In this document: piece after piece, positions 1 through 8,118 of the stretch
How positions within the stretch are numbered: position 1 is the first letter of the stretch
How the letters are laid out: each line of letters begins with the position of its first letter
DNA from: CAVXGU01 sp963761615
GTDB taxonomy: Bacteria; Acidobacteriota; Vicinamibacteria; Vicinamibacterales; CAVVIG01
Length of the DNA: 64,000 nucleotides
Direction: 5' to 3'
Assembly (NCBI GenBank): GCA_963761615.1
Contig: CAVXGU010000004.1
Coordinates: forward strand, 682,001-746,000
Notes under the pieces: model-generated
What the model was told of the DNA's origin: nothing
The model's database searches: none
Seen by the model: only the letters and a program-made list of their open reading frames with translations
Program-made: the position numbers and the translations under genes

Positions 1-232
1 GGACGAGGACGAACGCGAGCCCGCTGTCCGCCGGCATCGCGTCGAACAGCTTCTTGAAGGCGTCGAGGCCGCCCGCCGACGCACCGATGACGACGATGGG
101 GCAGGCCGGGTGAACCGGCGCCGGCTGTTCGGTGAGGTTCGCCGCCGCGGCCGCATCCGACCGCCGTCCAGCTCGCGTCGGGCGACCCGCGCCGGTTTTC
201 CTGTCTCGCGTCGGACGCGCGGACCGTGTCAC
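1..232 (-). CDS. CheB-type protein-glutamate methylesterase, N-terminal part (cut by window edge)
   Basis: On the reverse strand, an open frame entering from the left edge encodes the sequence PIVVIGASAGGLDAFKKLF followed by a stretch ending AFVLV. This is the first strand and catalytic-serine loop (G-A-S-A-G-G) of the CheB methylesterase fold, which removes methyl or amide groups from chemoreceptor glutamates. The residue pattern after the loop (PADSGLAFVLV) resembles the CheB domain of CheB-CheR fusion proteins more than stand-alone CheB with a receiver domain, because no receiver domain precedes it. The best start is a GTG at 232-230 with an AGGGAG ribosome site five bases upstream. That leaves a basic, Ala-rich leader of about 45 residues. 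The C-terminal part lies outside the window, so a fused CheR or kinase module cannot be judged. Confidence 0.75.
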   Translation of the reverse strand, partial: MTRSARPTRDRKTGAGRPTRAGRRSDAAAAANLTEQPAPVHPACPIVVIGASAGGLDAFKKLFDAMPADSGLAFVLV

Positions 233-486
233 GCGGTCTCCCTGCCGCCGGCCGCGAGCGTCGAGCGTGGCGTCGCGGCGTCGGATGGCGCCTCATCTTA
301 CTGCCTGGTCTGCGCACGCGTGCGAAGAGGTCGATCCTCAGGACTTTCCTGATTGCGTTGCCCGGCGATGCCAAACAGACTGCAAACGGGCATCTGCCGA
401 CATTTCGAAGCCGGCGCAAATCCGTCACGGACGTCCTGCAGTGACACACGACGACAAGCCTCGTCCGATTCCGTGGGGCCGGGACC
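233..486. other. Intergenic region, no gene seen
   Basis: This 254-base gap separates the leftward CheB-like gene from the rightward small ORF at 487. The overlapping frames here have the arginine- and proline-rich composition of shadow frames in GC-rich DNA. I see no RNA gene, repeat or convincing promoter. Confidence 0.5.
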
Positions 487-723
487 GTGAGACCTCTTCG
501 CGGGTCCCCGGGCCCAGAGCCGGCGATTCTCGCAGTCGAGCGAATCGCCAGGTCGAGACCCGTCTACGCTGTCCGCCAGGTGCCGGGCGAGCCGCAGGTG
601 TCGTTTCGCACCCGCACGGCGGCCGTCGCGGCCGCCAGGCGCTTCGCACAGCAGCAACGCGTCGACCTCTGGTACTTTCACGAGCGCTGGACGCGTCTCG
701 AGAGCTATCGGCCCGCCCCATGA
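487..723 (+). CDS. Small conserved-looking protein (DUF2188-like), hypothetical
   Basis: A 78-residue frame starting with GTG. The C-terminal half reads like a compact alpha/beta domain, with the pattern YAVRQVPG, then TAAVAAARRFAQQQ, then VDLWYFHERW. This resembles DUF2188-type small proteins, where two strands flank an Ala-rich helix. The N-terminal 20 residues are less protein-like, so the true start may lie further in. It ends 48 bases before the CNNM-family gene and could be co-transcribed with it. No function is assigned. It could also be a chance frame, but its residue composition is unlike the surrounding shadow frames. Confidence 0.4.
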   Translation: MRPLRGSPGPEPAILAVERIARSRPVYAVRQVPGEPQVSFRTRTAAVAAARRFAQQQRVDLWYFHERWTRLESYRPAP

Positions 724-771
724 CGGGCGGACGGGGATTCCGCGTCCTCGAATCCCTGCAATGATCCCAGG

Positions 772-1800
772 GTGAGCGTTTTCGTCTGGATCGGGATCGC
801 GGTGTGCCTCAGCCAGGCGGCTCTGCTGTCGGGGTTGAATCTGGCCGTGTTCAGCGTGAGCCGGCTGCGCCTGGAGGTCGAGGCGGCCGCCGGGGGCCGT
901 GCGGCCGCCAGGCTCCTGACGCTCCGGCGCGACGCCAACGGCCTCCTGGCGACGATTCTCTGGGCCAACGTCGGGGCGAACGTGCTGTTGACCCTGCTCT
1001 CCGACTCCGTCCTGACCGGCGTCGCTGCGTTCGCCTTTTCCACCGTCGTCATCACCCTCGCCGGCGAGATCCTGCCGCAGGCGTACTTCTCGCGTCACGT
1101 GCGGCAGGCGTCGGGATGGGTCGTTCCGATTCTGCGGATCTATCGCCTCCTCGTCTATCCGGTGGCGAAGCCGACGGCCCTCGTCCTGGATGCATGGCTC
1201 GGCCCGGAGGCCATTCGCCTGTTCCGAGAGCGCGACTTCCGCGTGCTCATCGCCAAGCACGTCGAAGCGGCCGCCACCGAGGTGAGCCGCCTGGAGGGAC
1301 TGGGCGCCGCGAACTTCCTCGATCTCGACGACATTCCGGTCTCCGAGGAGGGCGAAGGGGTCGATCCGCGGAGCGTCATCCAGCTGCCGACGCTGGACGG
1401 CCGACCCGTGCTCCCGTTGTTTGCGCGCACGGGAGACGATCCGTTCCTGCGGAGCGTGGATGCGTCGGGGAAGAAATGGGTGATCATCACCGACACCGCC
1501 GGCCATCCGGGATTCGTCCTCGACGCGCACCGGTTCCTGCGGGGCGCCCTCCTCGGCGGTTCCGCCTTCAGCCCAGAATCCTGCTGGCATCGCCCGATCG
1601 TCGTGACCGACCCTCGTACGCCGCTGGGCGAGGTCATCGGACGCCTGCGCGTCCTGGCGCAGGCGCCCGGCGACGACGTGATCGATCACGACTTGATTCT
1701 GGTGTGGGCGCGGGAGCGGCGCATCATCACCGGCGCCGATCTGCTCGGCCGTCTGCTGCGAGGCATCGTCGGTATCACGCCGCAGGATCCGAAGCGCTGA
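772..1800 (+). CDS. CNNM/DUF21 domain membrane protein (CorC/HlyC-like)
   Basis: A 342-residue protein with a GTG start. Residues 1-130 hold three to four hydrophobic segments and the polar motif AGEILPQAYFSRH. This matches the conserved 'GEI-P' motif of the CNNM (DUF21) transmembrane domain of CorB/CorC-type proteins, which are linked to divalent cation (Mg2+/Co2+) transport. The C-terminal third (PIVVTDPRTPLGEVIGRL to IITGADLLGRLL) looks like a degenerate CBS pair, and the usual CorC_HlyC C-terminal domain is not evident. No operon partner is obvious. The start is weakly supported by a CCAGG just upstream. Assignment to the family is firm; transport activity is inferred. Confidence 0.8.
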   Translation: MSVFVWIGIAVCLSQAALLSGLNLAVFSVSRLRLEVEAAAGGRAAARLLTLRRDANGLLATILWANVGANVLLTLLSDSVLTGVAAFAFSTVVITLAGEILPQAYFSRHVRQASGWVVPILRIYRLLVYPVAKPTALVLDAWLGPEAIRLFRERDFRVLIAKHVEAAATEVSRLEGLGAANFLDLDDIPVSEEGEGVDPRSVIQLPTLDGRPVLPLFARTGDDPFLRSVDASGKKWVIITDTAGHPGFVLDAHRFLRGALLGGSAFSPESCWHRPIVVTDPRTPLGEVIGRLRVLAQAPGDDVIDHDLILVWARERRIITGADLLGRLLRGIVGITPQDPKR

Positions 1801-1813
1801 GATCGCAAAGCGC

Positions 1814-1830
1814 TCAGGTCGCCGACCTGA
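1814..1830. repeat. Short perfect hairpin after the CNNM gene
   Basis: TCAGGTC-GCC-GACCTGA forms a 7-bp stem with a 3-base loop, 13 bases after the stop codon at 1800. There is no T-tract, so it is not a typical intrinsic terminator. The AGGTCGGC/GACCTGA core resembles the twin hairpins at 38373-38417, so it may be a degenerate copy of the same intergenic element. Confidence 0.4.
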
Positions 1831-1856
1831 ACCTTAGACCGCCCGCACGGTCGCGT

Positions 1857-1897
1857 GCGTCTGTCCTTTGTAGGGAGAGACAGAGGCGTCTGTCCTT
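1857..1897. promoter_or_regulatory. Two 12-bp direct repeats upstream of the sortase operon
   Basis: GCGTCTGTCCTT occurs at 1857-1868 and again at 1886-1897, a 29-bp period. Each copy is followed by a related AGAGACA stretch. The first copy can also fold as TCTGTC...GACAGA. The pair ends 14 bases before the ribosome site (AGGAGG, 1911-1916) of the next gene. Tandem repeats here suit an operator or an RNA leader element. The regulator is unknown. Confidence 0.45.
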
Positions 1898-1921
1898 CAG
1901 AGAGACACTGAGGAGGTCCAT

Positions 1922-2719
1922 ATGCTGAGACACGCGTTCCGCCTGGCATCCGCAGCCGGGCTGTTTGCCGCGCTGATGATGAGCTCCGCGACGGCGCAGC
2001 CCATGGACAAGCGCACGTTCTTCACCTTCAGCGGTCCGGTTGCGATGCCCGGCATCACGTTGCCGGCCGGCCAGTACATCTTCCGCCTGGCGGATCCGGA
2101 CATGAGCTCGCGCGTCGTGGAAGTGCTGAGCGCCAACGGCCGAAAGCCCTACGGGCTGTTCTTCACGATTTCGGCGCAGCGGCTTCACGCCTCGGTGAAG
2201 CCGGAGGTGCGGTTCATGGAGACCGCGAAGGACATGCCCCAGGCGATCCAGACATGGTGGTATCCGGACGAGACGGCGGGCTACGAGTTCATCTATCCGA
2301 AAGCGCAGGCGCGACTCCTCGCGCAGGGCACGGGGAATCACGTGCTGACGACCGCCGCCCAGACGACGAAGACGGAGGAGACGAACACCGCGAAGCTCGC
2401 GCGCGTCTCCTCCAGCGGTCAGGAGACCACGGTCGAGGCGAATGCGAAGCCGATGGCGGCCGAGCCCACGGGCACGAAGCAGGAAGGCACGGTGGCCTCG
2501 ACGGACCTGGCCATCGCGAAACCGGCGATTCCGTCGCCCGTCGCGGCTGACACGATCGCCCCACGGGCGGCCGGCACCATGGCATCGCGGACCGAGCTGC
2601 CGCAGACGGCCAGCTCGATCCCGGCGGTCGCGCTCGTCGGCCTGATCGCGCTGCTCGGAGGCATCGGCCTCTGGGGCTGGCGCACGCGCATTCTCGCTTC
2701 GTCGTCACGGCGTCGTTGA
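1922..2719 (+). CDS. Secreted protein with C-terminal LPQTA sortase sorting signal
   Basis: A 265-residue protein with a strong ribosome site (AGGAGG, five-base spacing). It has an N-terminal signal peptide (about residues 1-25, cut near ATA-QP), a globular domain to about residue 130 (FFTFSGPVAMPGITLPAGQY onward), and a Thr/Ala/Pro-rich stalk. The C-terminus holds LPQTASS, then a hydrophobic helix (VALVGLIALLGGIGLW), then a basic tail (WRTR...SSRRR). That order of LPxTG-like motif, membrane helix and positive tail is the cell-wall or envelope sorting signal used by sortases. Known sortases cut between T and G; here the residue after T is A, as in the LPXTA signals known for class D sortases. 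The sortase is two genes downstream in the same operon. The globular domain is typical of acidobacterial secreted proteins of unknown role. Confidence 0.8.
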   Translation: MLRHAFRLASAAGLFAALMMSSATAQPMDKRTFFTFSGPVAMPGITLPAGQYIFRLADPDMSSRVVEVLSANGRKPYGLFFTISAQRLHASVKPEVRFMETAKDMPQAIQTWWYPDETAGYEFIYPKAQARLLAQGTGNHVLTTAAQTTKTEETNTAKLARVSSSGQETTVEANAKPMAAEPTGTKQEGTVASTDLAIAKPAIPSPVAADTIAPRAAGTMASRTELPQTASSIPAVALVGLIALLGGIGLWGWRTRILASSSRRR

Positions 2720-3651
2720 TGCGGGCGCGTGCGATTCTGATTCTTGCCGCGTTCGCGGCGGCGTCCGCGCCGGCCGCGGCCGGCGCGCAGCCTCCGTCCC
2801 GGCCGCAGTTCTCGGCCGGGACGGACCTCGTCGTCCTGCACGCGACGGTGAAGAGCCAGAAGGGCGGCTACGTCACCGGCCTGTCGAAGACGGCGTTCGC
2901 CGTGCTGGACGGAGGCGAGCCACAGACCATCCGCTTCTTCACGAGCGAGGACGCCCCGGTCACGGTGGGTCTGGTCATCGACAACAGCGGCAGCATGCAG
3001 CCGAACCGCGCGGAGGTGATCGCCGCCGCTCAGGCCTTCGCCGAGTCGAGCAACCCCGAGGATCAGATCTTCGCGCTCGCGTTCGACGAGGACGTGCGCA
3101 GCGCGCTGCCGGCCAGCGCGCCCTTCACGAGCGACACCGCCACGCTCCGCGCGGCGCTCGGCCGGACGCTGAACACGCGGGGACGGACGGCGCTCTTCGA
3201 CGCCATCGAAGCCGGGCTGCAGTACCTGAACCGGGGCAGCCAGGCGCGGAAGGTCCTCGTCGTGGTGAGCGACGGCGGCGACAACGCCAGCCACGCGACC
3301 TTCGACGACGTCTTGCGCAAGGCCGAGGCTTCCAATGCGCTGATCTACACCGTCGCGATCGTCGACGAGCTGGACGAGGGGCGCAACCCGAAGCTGCTCA
3401 AGCGCCTGGCGCAGGCGACCGGAGGCGAGGCGTTCGACCCGCATGATGTCCATCAGGTCGTCGACGTGCTGCGCCACATCGCGAGGGACATTCGTCACAC
3501 GTACACGATCGGCTACGTCCCCACCAATCAGGCCGACGATGGGACGTTCCGGAAGATCCGGCTGATCGTCCAGCCGCCCGGCGGCGAGCGGGTCTCGGTC
3601 CGCACGCGCGAGGGCTACATCGCCGGCCCGCCGGAGGAGGGACAGCCATGA
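2719..3651 (+). CDS. VWFA-related secreted protein (acidobacterial type)
   Basis: This protein of about 310 residues has a signal peptide (about 1-25, AAAGAQPP) and then a von Willebrand factor A domain. The metal-ion-dependent adhesion site is intact: VIDNSGSM gives D-x-S-G-S. The later motif VVVSDGGDNAS matches the conserved second half of the domain. The overall pattern fits the 'VWFA-related Acidobacterial domain' family. Its ATG overlaps the TGA of the preceding gene by one base (TGATG). It ends in an ATGA overlap with the sortase gene, so the three genes are translationally coupled. It has no C-terminal membrane anchor or sorting motif itself. A role in binding the LPQTA-tailed protein or building a surface complex is inference. 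Confidence 0.85.
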   Translation: MRARAILILAAFAAASAPAAAGAQPPSRPQFSAGTDLVVLHATVKSQKGGYVTGLSKTAFAVLDGGEPQTIRFFTSEDAPVTVGLVIDNSGSMQPNRAEVIAAAQAFAESSNPEDQIFALAFDEDVRSALPASAPFTSDTATLRAALGRTLNTRGRTALFDAIEAGLQYLNRGSQARKVLVVVSDGGDNASHATFDDVLRKAEASNALIYTVAIVDELDEGRNPKLLKRLAQATGGEAFDPHDVHQVVDVLRHIARDIRHTYTIGYVPTNQADDGTFRKIRLIVQPPGGERVSVRTREGYIAGPPEEGQP

Positions 3652-4292
3652 GAGAGCACGATCGCACGCGGACGGTGAAGTGGATCGAGCGCGGGCTCAT
3701 CGCCCTCGGCGTCGTCTGCCTCGCCTGGGCGGGCCTCGCAGTTCTCGATGCCCGCATGTACCAGGAACTGGAGCAGACGGCCCTCGAGCAGACGCTCTGG
3801 ACCCCGCCACCGAACGGCACGGCCATGCCGCCGGATCGTCTGGCGCCGGCCGGTCTCGTCGGGCAGATCTCGATTCCACGTCTTCACCTGTCCGCCATTG
3901 CCGTCAACGGAGACGACGACGCGACGCTCGGCGTGGCCGTCGGGCACCTGCCGGATACGCCGTTCCCCTGGCAGCCCGGCAACAGCGCCTTCGCGGCCCA
4001 TCGCGACACGTTCTTCAGGCCGCTCGAGCACGTGGCGGCGGGCGACGTGATCCGGCTGACGACGCCCTACGGCACGTTCACCTACCGGGTGCGCGACACG
4101 CTGATCGTGAAGCCGACGGACGTCTGGGTGCTCGACAAGACGCCGAAGCCGACCTTGACGCTGGTCACCTGCTACCCGTTCTCCTACATCGGGCACGCGC
4201 CGAAGCGCTTCATCGTGCGCGCCGATCGGGTGAGCCGCGCGCCGGCGCGGCCCGGGAGCGCCACCCCGCCGGCAGGAGACCGCGCGGCGTAG
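3648..4292 (+). CDS. Sortase (class D-like transpeptidase)
   Basis: A 214-residue protein with one N-terminal membrane helix (about 14-34) and an extracytoplasmic sortase barrel. The three catalytic residues are visible: His118 in AFAAHRDTFF, Cys175 in TLVTCYPF, and Arg187 in APKRFIVRAD. Sortases cut LPxT-type motifs and join the threonine to an amine on another protein or the envelope. The length, a single N-terminal anchor and the TLxTC motif fit class D sortases. The ATG lies in an ATGA overlap with the VWA gene. The only visible substrate is the LPQTA protein at 1922-2719. Sortases are rare in diderm bacteria but are known in some Proteobacteria together with VWA-type target proteins. Confidence 0.9.
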   Translation: MREHDRTRTVKWIERGLIALGVVCLAWAGLAVLDARMYQELEQTALEQTLWTPPPNGTAMPPDRLAPAGLVGQISIPRLHLSAIAVNGDDDATLGVAVGHLPDTPFPWQPGNSAFAAHRDTFFRPLEHVAAGDVIRLTTPYGTFTYRVRDTLIVKPTDVWVLDKTPKPTLTLVTCYPFSYIGHAPKRFIVRADRVSRAPARPGSATPPAGDRAA

Positions 4293-4295
4293 AAT
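4290..4295 (+). promoter_or_regulatory. TAGAAT -10-like element, leaderless-type spacing
   Basis: GTAGAAT ends nine bases before the ATG at 4305, where the transcript would begin at or just before the start codon. There is no good -35 hexamer and no ribosome site. The same GTAGAAT motif precedes the genes at 8119 and 23243. Confidence 0.35.
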
Positions 4296-4304
4296 ACGGT
4301 TTCG

Positions 4305-6530
4305 ATGCCGCGCGAGCGGGAGAGAGGCGCCGATGTCCTGACGCTCGTCGGAGTGCTGCTCTTCTTCGCCGGCTTGGCGTACGTCATTGCGCCGTTCTCC
4401 CGTCAGCCAGGCCGCGTCCTCGTCCCACGAGGAGCCGGGCTGGACGGCGTCCAGGAAACGCTGCTGATCGGCACGGGCGTGGACCGGCTGCTGGCGAAGC
4501 CGGTGTCCTACTACGACACCGGCATCCTCTATCCCGACCACGACCAGCTCCGATCCACCGAGCCCTTCCTCGGGTTCGCGCTGCTGGGAGTCCCGCTCCG
4601 GTTGTTCCTGCGTCTCGACGACGTGACGGTCTTTCAGAGCCTGCGCTGGATTGTGGCCTTCGCGTCGCTCGTGTACGCATGGCTCTTCTTCCGCGCGGTC
4701 GGCCTCGACGTGGTGCTCGCGGCGTCGGGCGCCGGGCTGGCCGTGGCCCAGCCGATCGTGCTCGGATCGATCGAGCGCCTCCAGTTCCTCAGCGTGCCCC
4801 TGATCTTCGCGGTGCTCTACCACGGCCTGATGGTCCTGCGGGGCGCACGTCCGCGCGTGGGCCACGCCGTCGCGCTCTTCGCCTGCGCGGCGCTGTACCC
4901 CCTCTGCGGCATGATCAACGCGATGGCGTGCGGCGTCGCCGCGATCGTGGCGCTGCCATGGATCGGGCGGCGCCTCATCGATCTGTGGCGGAGCCGGCGC
5001 GCGACGCCGCTGCTCGTTCCGCTGGCGCTGGCGGCTGCCGCCGACCTCGCCGTCCTGGCTCCCTGGTGGCGGGATCGATCGGACCTGCGCCCGTACGCCC
5101 GCGCCGACTTCCTTCAGGTGAAGAACTGGAACGGCACCGCGGCGCCAATGGGGCTTCACGATCTGTGGACCTTCCTCGCCGGCCACGTCGGGCCCGGCCT
5201 GCTGGTCGCCCTCGCCGTGGGTGCCGCGGCGGCGCTGTGGCGGCGGGGTGAAGCCGGGCGTCCGACGGTCGTCGCGCGTCCGCACGCGCCAGGGTATCTC
5301 CTCGTGATGCTGCTCTACGCAATCGGTCTCGTCGCCCTGTATCCCGTCGACGTCGCGAACCGCGTCTTCCCGGAGGCCGCGTTCGGATTCCAGATCGTGT
5401 GTTACGCGACGCTCGCCTGGTACTGGCGGGATCAACTCACGGGTCCGCGGCGGGGCGGGGAAGGCTCCGTCCTCGCGCTCGCGCCCGGCCTCGGCCTGTT
5501 CCTGTGCCTGCTGTCGTTCGGGCCGGCGACCACGAGCAACGACAGCCCCGTCGCGACCGACCTGATGACGCGCCTGATCTCGGCGGTGCCGCCGCTCGCC
5601 TCGCTGCGGGACTTCGACCGGATCTGGATGTTCGGCGTTCTCGCCCTGTCGGTGTACGCGGTGGTCTCCCTGGGGAGCCGGCTCAGGACCGGTTCCGGAT
5701 CCGGCAGGGTCGCGGCGGCGGCCATCGTCGTGGCCGTGGGCCTCTCGGTGCACGGCCGGACGCTCGAAGCCTCGGACGCAGTCACGGCGCCGGAGGACTT
5801 CGTCCAGTTCGCGTCCCACTCCGGGCGGTCGGGCGCGATCTACGTGCACCCGCTCATGCGCTGGAACTCCATGTCGGGCGTGCGGATGATCGCCATCGCC
5901 CGCGCCCTCCATCGCCCGATTGTCGACGGCTACCTCGGCATCGAGCCACCCTGGTTCAGCTACGCCACGATCGTCCTCGGCCGCTTTCCGGATGCGGAGT
6001 CGATGTGGCTGCTTCGGCGCTGGCACGTCGAGACCGTCCTGGACCTGGAAAGCGGCGTCCCTTCTGCGGTGCCCACGGGCGCCGACGCCGCGTTCACGAG
6101 CCCGTTCGGCACGATCTTCGAGGTCGAGCCTGGCCCGGAGGACCCCCATCCCTCGCAGGGCGGCGTGCCGGGAACTACGGGACTGCGCCGTTCGGAAGCG
6201 GCCTGGTCGCCGGCCGGCGGCGGACGCATCGCGATCGAGGTGCCGGCCGGCTTCGTGACGACGGCCATCGAGGTGCACTTCGCGCCGACCGTGGTGAGGC
6301 CGATTCCCGAGGCGATCGACGTCTACGCCGCCGGTGACCCGGGCCGGACCCGGTTGAACGACGGCCGCTCGGGCGAGTGGCTCCAGTCCCTGGCCGCGGA
6401 CGCGTGGCTGCACCGCCGCGCGCCGGTGGCGGCGATCCGGCTGCGCGGCGTCCGTTCAGGCGATCTGGATCTCCAGGCGCGCGGAGGCGGCGACCTGCCG
6501 GTTGCCCGGATCGTGCTGGAAGGCCGCTGA
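4305..6530 (+). CDS. Large polytopic membrane protein, GT-C glycosyltransferase-like
   Basis: A 741-residue protein. About residues 8-470 contain roughly a dozen hydrophobic helices separated by short loops. The first extracytoplasmic loop is long and carries acidic/aromatic residues (SYYDTGILYPDHDQL). Residues from about 480 onward form a soluble extracytoplasmic part with a beta-rich C-terminus. This layout resembles GT-C glycosyltransferases or YfhO-like membrane proteins that use polyprenyl-phosphate sugars, but no signature is strong enough to name a substrate. The gene follows the sortase after 12 bases, so it may be part of that operon or start from the TAGAAT element at 4290. The function is unassigned. 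Confidence 0.7.
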   Translation: MPRERERGADVLTLVGVLLFFAGLAYVIAPFSRQPGRVLVPRGAGLDGVQETLLIGTGVDRLLAKPVSYYDTGILYPDHDQLRSTEPFLGFALLGVPLRLFLRLDDVTVFQSLRWIVAFASLVYAWLFFRAVGLDVVLAASGAGLAVAQPIVLGSIERLQFLSVPLIFAVLYHGLMVLRGARPRVGHAVALFACAALYPLCGMINAMACGVAAIVALPWIGRRLIDLWRSRRATPLLVPLALAAAADLAVLAPWWRDRSDLRPYARADFLQVKNWNGTAAPMGLHDLWTFLAGHVGPGLLVALAVGAAAALWRRGEAGRPTVVARPHAPGYLLVMLLYAIGLVALYPVDVANRVFPEAAFGFQIVCYATLAWYWRDQLTGPRRGGEGSVLALAPGLGLFLCLLSFGPATTSNDSPVATDLMTRLISAVPPLASLRDFDRIWMFGVLALSVYAVVSLGSRLRTGSGSGRVAAAAIVVAVGLSVHGRTLEASDAVTAPEDFVQFASHSGRSGAIYVHPLMRWNSMSGVRMIAIARALHRPIVDGYLGIEPPWFSYATIVLGRFPDAESMWLLRRWHVETVLDLESGVPSAVPTGADAAFTSPFGTIFEVEPGPEDPHPSQGGVPGTTGLRRSEAAWSPAGGGRIAIEVPAGFVTTAIEVHFAPTVVRPIPEAIDVYAAGDPGRTRLNDGRSGEWLQSLAADAWLHRRAPVAAIRLRGVRSGDLDLQARGGGDLPVARIVLEGR

Positions 6531-6531
6531 T

Positions 6532-6906
6532 CTACCGGTTGCGATCGTCGCGTCGATCCCGATCGCGATCGCCATCACGCCCGTAGGCTTCTCCGTACCC
6601 GCGCTCGAAGCCGGCGCGGTACTGCTCCTGGTAGAAGCGGCGGTCGCCGTAGGAGCGACGATACCCGCGATCGGCGTTGCGGTATCGATCGACGCGATCC
6701 GGCGCGGAGCGGCGGCGCGCCTGCGCGTCACGCCGCCCGTACGTGAGGCCGTCGCGATAGCCGTTGTCGAACGCCACGTGGGCCACGTCCTGGCGCGCAC
6801 GCACCGTGTCGCGGTACGTGTAGCGCGAGGTGGCGCACGCGGAGGTGCTCAGACCGATGGACACGACGGCGGCGGCGACAATCAGGCATCGATGAGCCCA
6901 AGTCAT
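6532..6906 (-). CDS. Small secreted Arg/Tyr/Asp-rich lipoprotein-like protein
   Basis: A 124-residue protein that starts at the ATG at 6906, directed by an excellent AAGGAGG site. Residues 1-24 are a signal peptide ending LSTSAC-A, which could be a lipobox. The mature part is extremely polar and repetitive (RARQDVAHVAFDNGYRDGL, YGDRRFYQEQYRAGFERGY) and ends in D/R repeats. It resembles the small YXD/GYRDG-type secreted proteins common in Acidobacteriota, whose function is unknown. It ends convergently one base after the 741-residue membrane gene. Confidence 0.8.
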   Translation of the reverse strand: MTWAHRCLIVAAAVVSIGLSTSACATSRYTYRDTVRARQDVAHVAFDNGYRDGLTYGRRDAQARRRSAPDRVDRYRNADRGYRRSYGDRRFYQEQYRAGFERGYGEAYGRDGDRDRDRRDDRNR

Positions 6907-7079
6907 GGCGTCCTCCTTCGCGCTCCTGGCCTTCAAGCTGCGTGCCGCCTCCGGATCTCGGGATATACCGGCAATCTGCGTGCGCTCGTCCCCGCAAGGA
7001 GACAGTCTGACCCGCTTGCGGGCCGCAGAGGCGACGAATCGTCCCGCTTGTCCGGCAGCCGAACCGGAGCCCTGCGGCG

Positions 7080-7680
7080 TCAGACGCCGCGCCGCGGGTT
7101 GTGCCGGAGGGTCCGGCGCAGCGCGGGCAGGTCCCGCCGGTACCCCTCCGCGTCTCCGTAGTCGAAGAACATGTGGTAGCGCGCGTGAGGCGCCTCGATC
7201 GTACGGGCGTGCTTGATCGGGCACCAGGTACTGTTCGGTGCGGGCCGCCACTTCGCGGACGTAGGCGACGAGACCGTTCGCGTACGTGCAGAACACGCAG
7301 TGCACCTTCTCGATCCCGTTCAGGTACGCGAGCTTGTTCCGGTCGACGACGAAGTAGCCGCGTCGCGACACCCGCGCGATGCCGTAGATCGGAAAGCAGA
7401 CACGCTGGTAGACCGTGACCCACAGATCGAGCAGCACGAGGGGAACGAGGAGCGAGTAGATGATCGGCGCGGTCAGCAGCGGGAGCAGGCCGCCGCCGAC
7501 GACGTACGAGCCGATGCCCTTCCTCAGACGGCGATGCGCCTCCTGCAACTCCCGGTCGAACCAGACGCGCCCGCGGCGCACCTGATAGTGCCACCGCTGC
7601 TGCTGTTCCTCGACGTCCTGATGGAGGTCGTCCTCGGCCTCGCGAAGGCGCTGGACGATGCGATCCATGTACGAGGCCAT
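7080..7680 (-). CDS. Conserved membrane protein with CxxC and WCPIKHA motifs, frameshifted
   Basis: Starts at the ATG at 7680 (MASYMDRIVQ). The N-terminal part is a charged coiled coil, followed by two hydrophobic helices (about residues 55-85) and then a conserved cytoplasmic tail with CVFCTYANG. The reading frame breaks at about 7227-7230. There the codons for EQ-Y are followed by one extra C, after which the expected motif WCPIKHA and the tail FFDYGDAEGYRRDL appear in the next frame, ending at TGA 7082-7080. The total length of 601 bases is a multiple of three plus one, as expected for a single inserted base. With the base removed the product is about 199 residues and matches a widespread uncharacterised family with the same Cys motifs. 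The CxxC plus WC cysteines could bind metal; that is inference. Confidence 0.75.
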
Positions 7681-7872
7681 GCACGCTTCCCTTCGGTGGC
7701 GACGGGACCGCGCCGCCTCGGACCTCAAGAGTACACGAGCGCGGTGGGCGAGTCCCGGTGACGGGCCTCCGGCGAGCGCCGGCTGGCACCGTGCGATTCG
7801 ACGCGGCCCGCGCGTCGCGGGCGCTGGTATCACACTTGCTCCGTCCAGAGCGTGAGACTCTGGAGGTCCGTC

Positions 7873-8079
7873 ATGGTATTCAACGAAGGCGGCTGGGACC
7901 GGACGATCAGAATCCTTGCCGGTCTGGTGCTGGCGTACATCGCCTGGACCAGCTGGCCAGGAGCGTTCGCGCTGGTGGCGGCGGTTCTGGGTGCCGTACT
8001 GTTCGCGACCGGCATCGTCGGCGTGTGCCCGGCGTATCTGCCGTTCCACATCTCGACGAAGAGGCACGCGCACGGGTAA
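7873..8079 (+). CDS. DUF2892 (YgaP-type) small inner-membrane protein
   Basis: A 68-residue protein that starts at the ATG at 7873, with GGAGG six bases upstream. MVFNEGGWDRTIRILAGL, then a hydrophobic hairpin, then GIVGVCPAYLPFHI is the standard DUF2892 pattern. The N-terminal part is amphipathic, and two membrane helices are followed by a C-P motif. Relatives are stand-alone or are fused to rhodanese domains (YgaP). The family's role is poorly known. The potassium channel gene follows 39 bases later. Confidence 0.85.
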   Translation: MVFNEGGWDRTIRILAGLVLAYIAWTSWPGAFALVAAVLGAVLFATGIVGVCPAYLPFHISTKRHAHG

Positions 8080-8098
8080 GGCGGCGGGTCCGGGGAGG

Positions 8099-8104
8099 TA
8101 GAAT
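8099..8104 (+). promoter_or_regulatory. TAGAAT -10-like element before the channel gene
   Basis: GGTAGAAT lies 14 bases before the GTG start at 8119. No -35 or ribosome site is seen, suggesting a very short leader. It is the same motif as at 4290 and 23230. Confidence 0.3.
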
Positions 8105-8118
8105 ACTGACACTCGATT

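Noticed and set aside
3615..6413. Very long minus-strand open frame opposite the 741-residue membrane protein
   Set aside because: The translation is Arg/Gly/Glu/His-rich without motifs, as expected for the reverse of GC-rich coding DNA. The plus strand has clear membrane helices and domain motifs.
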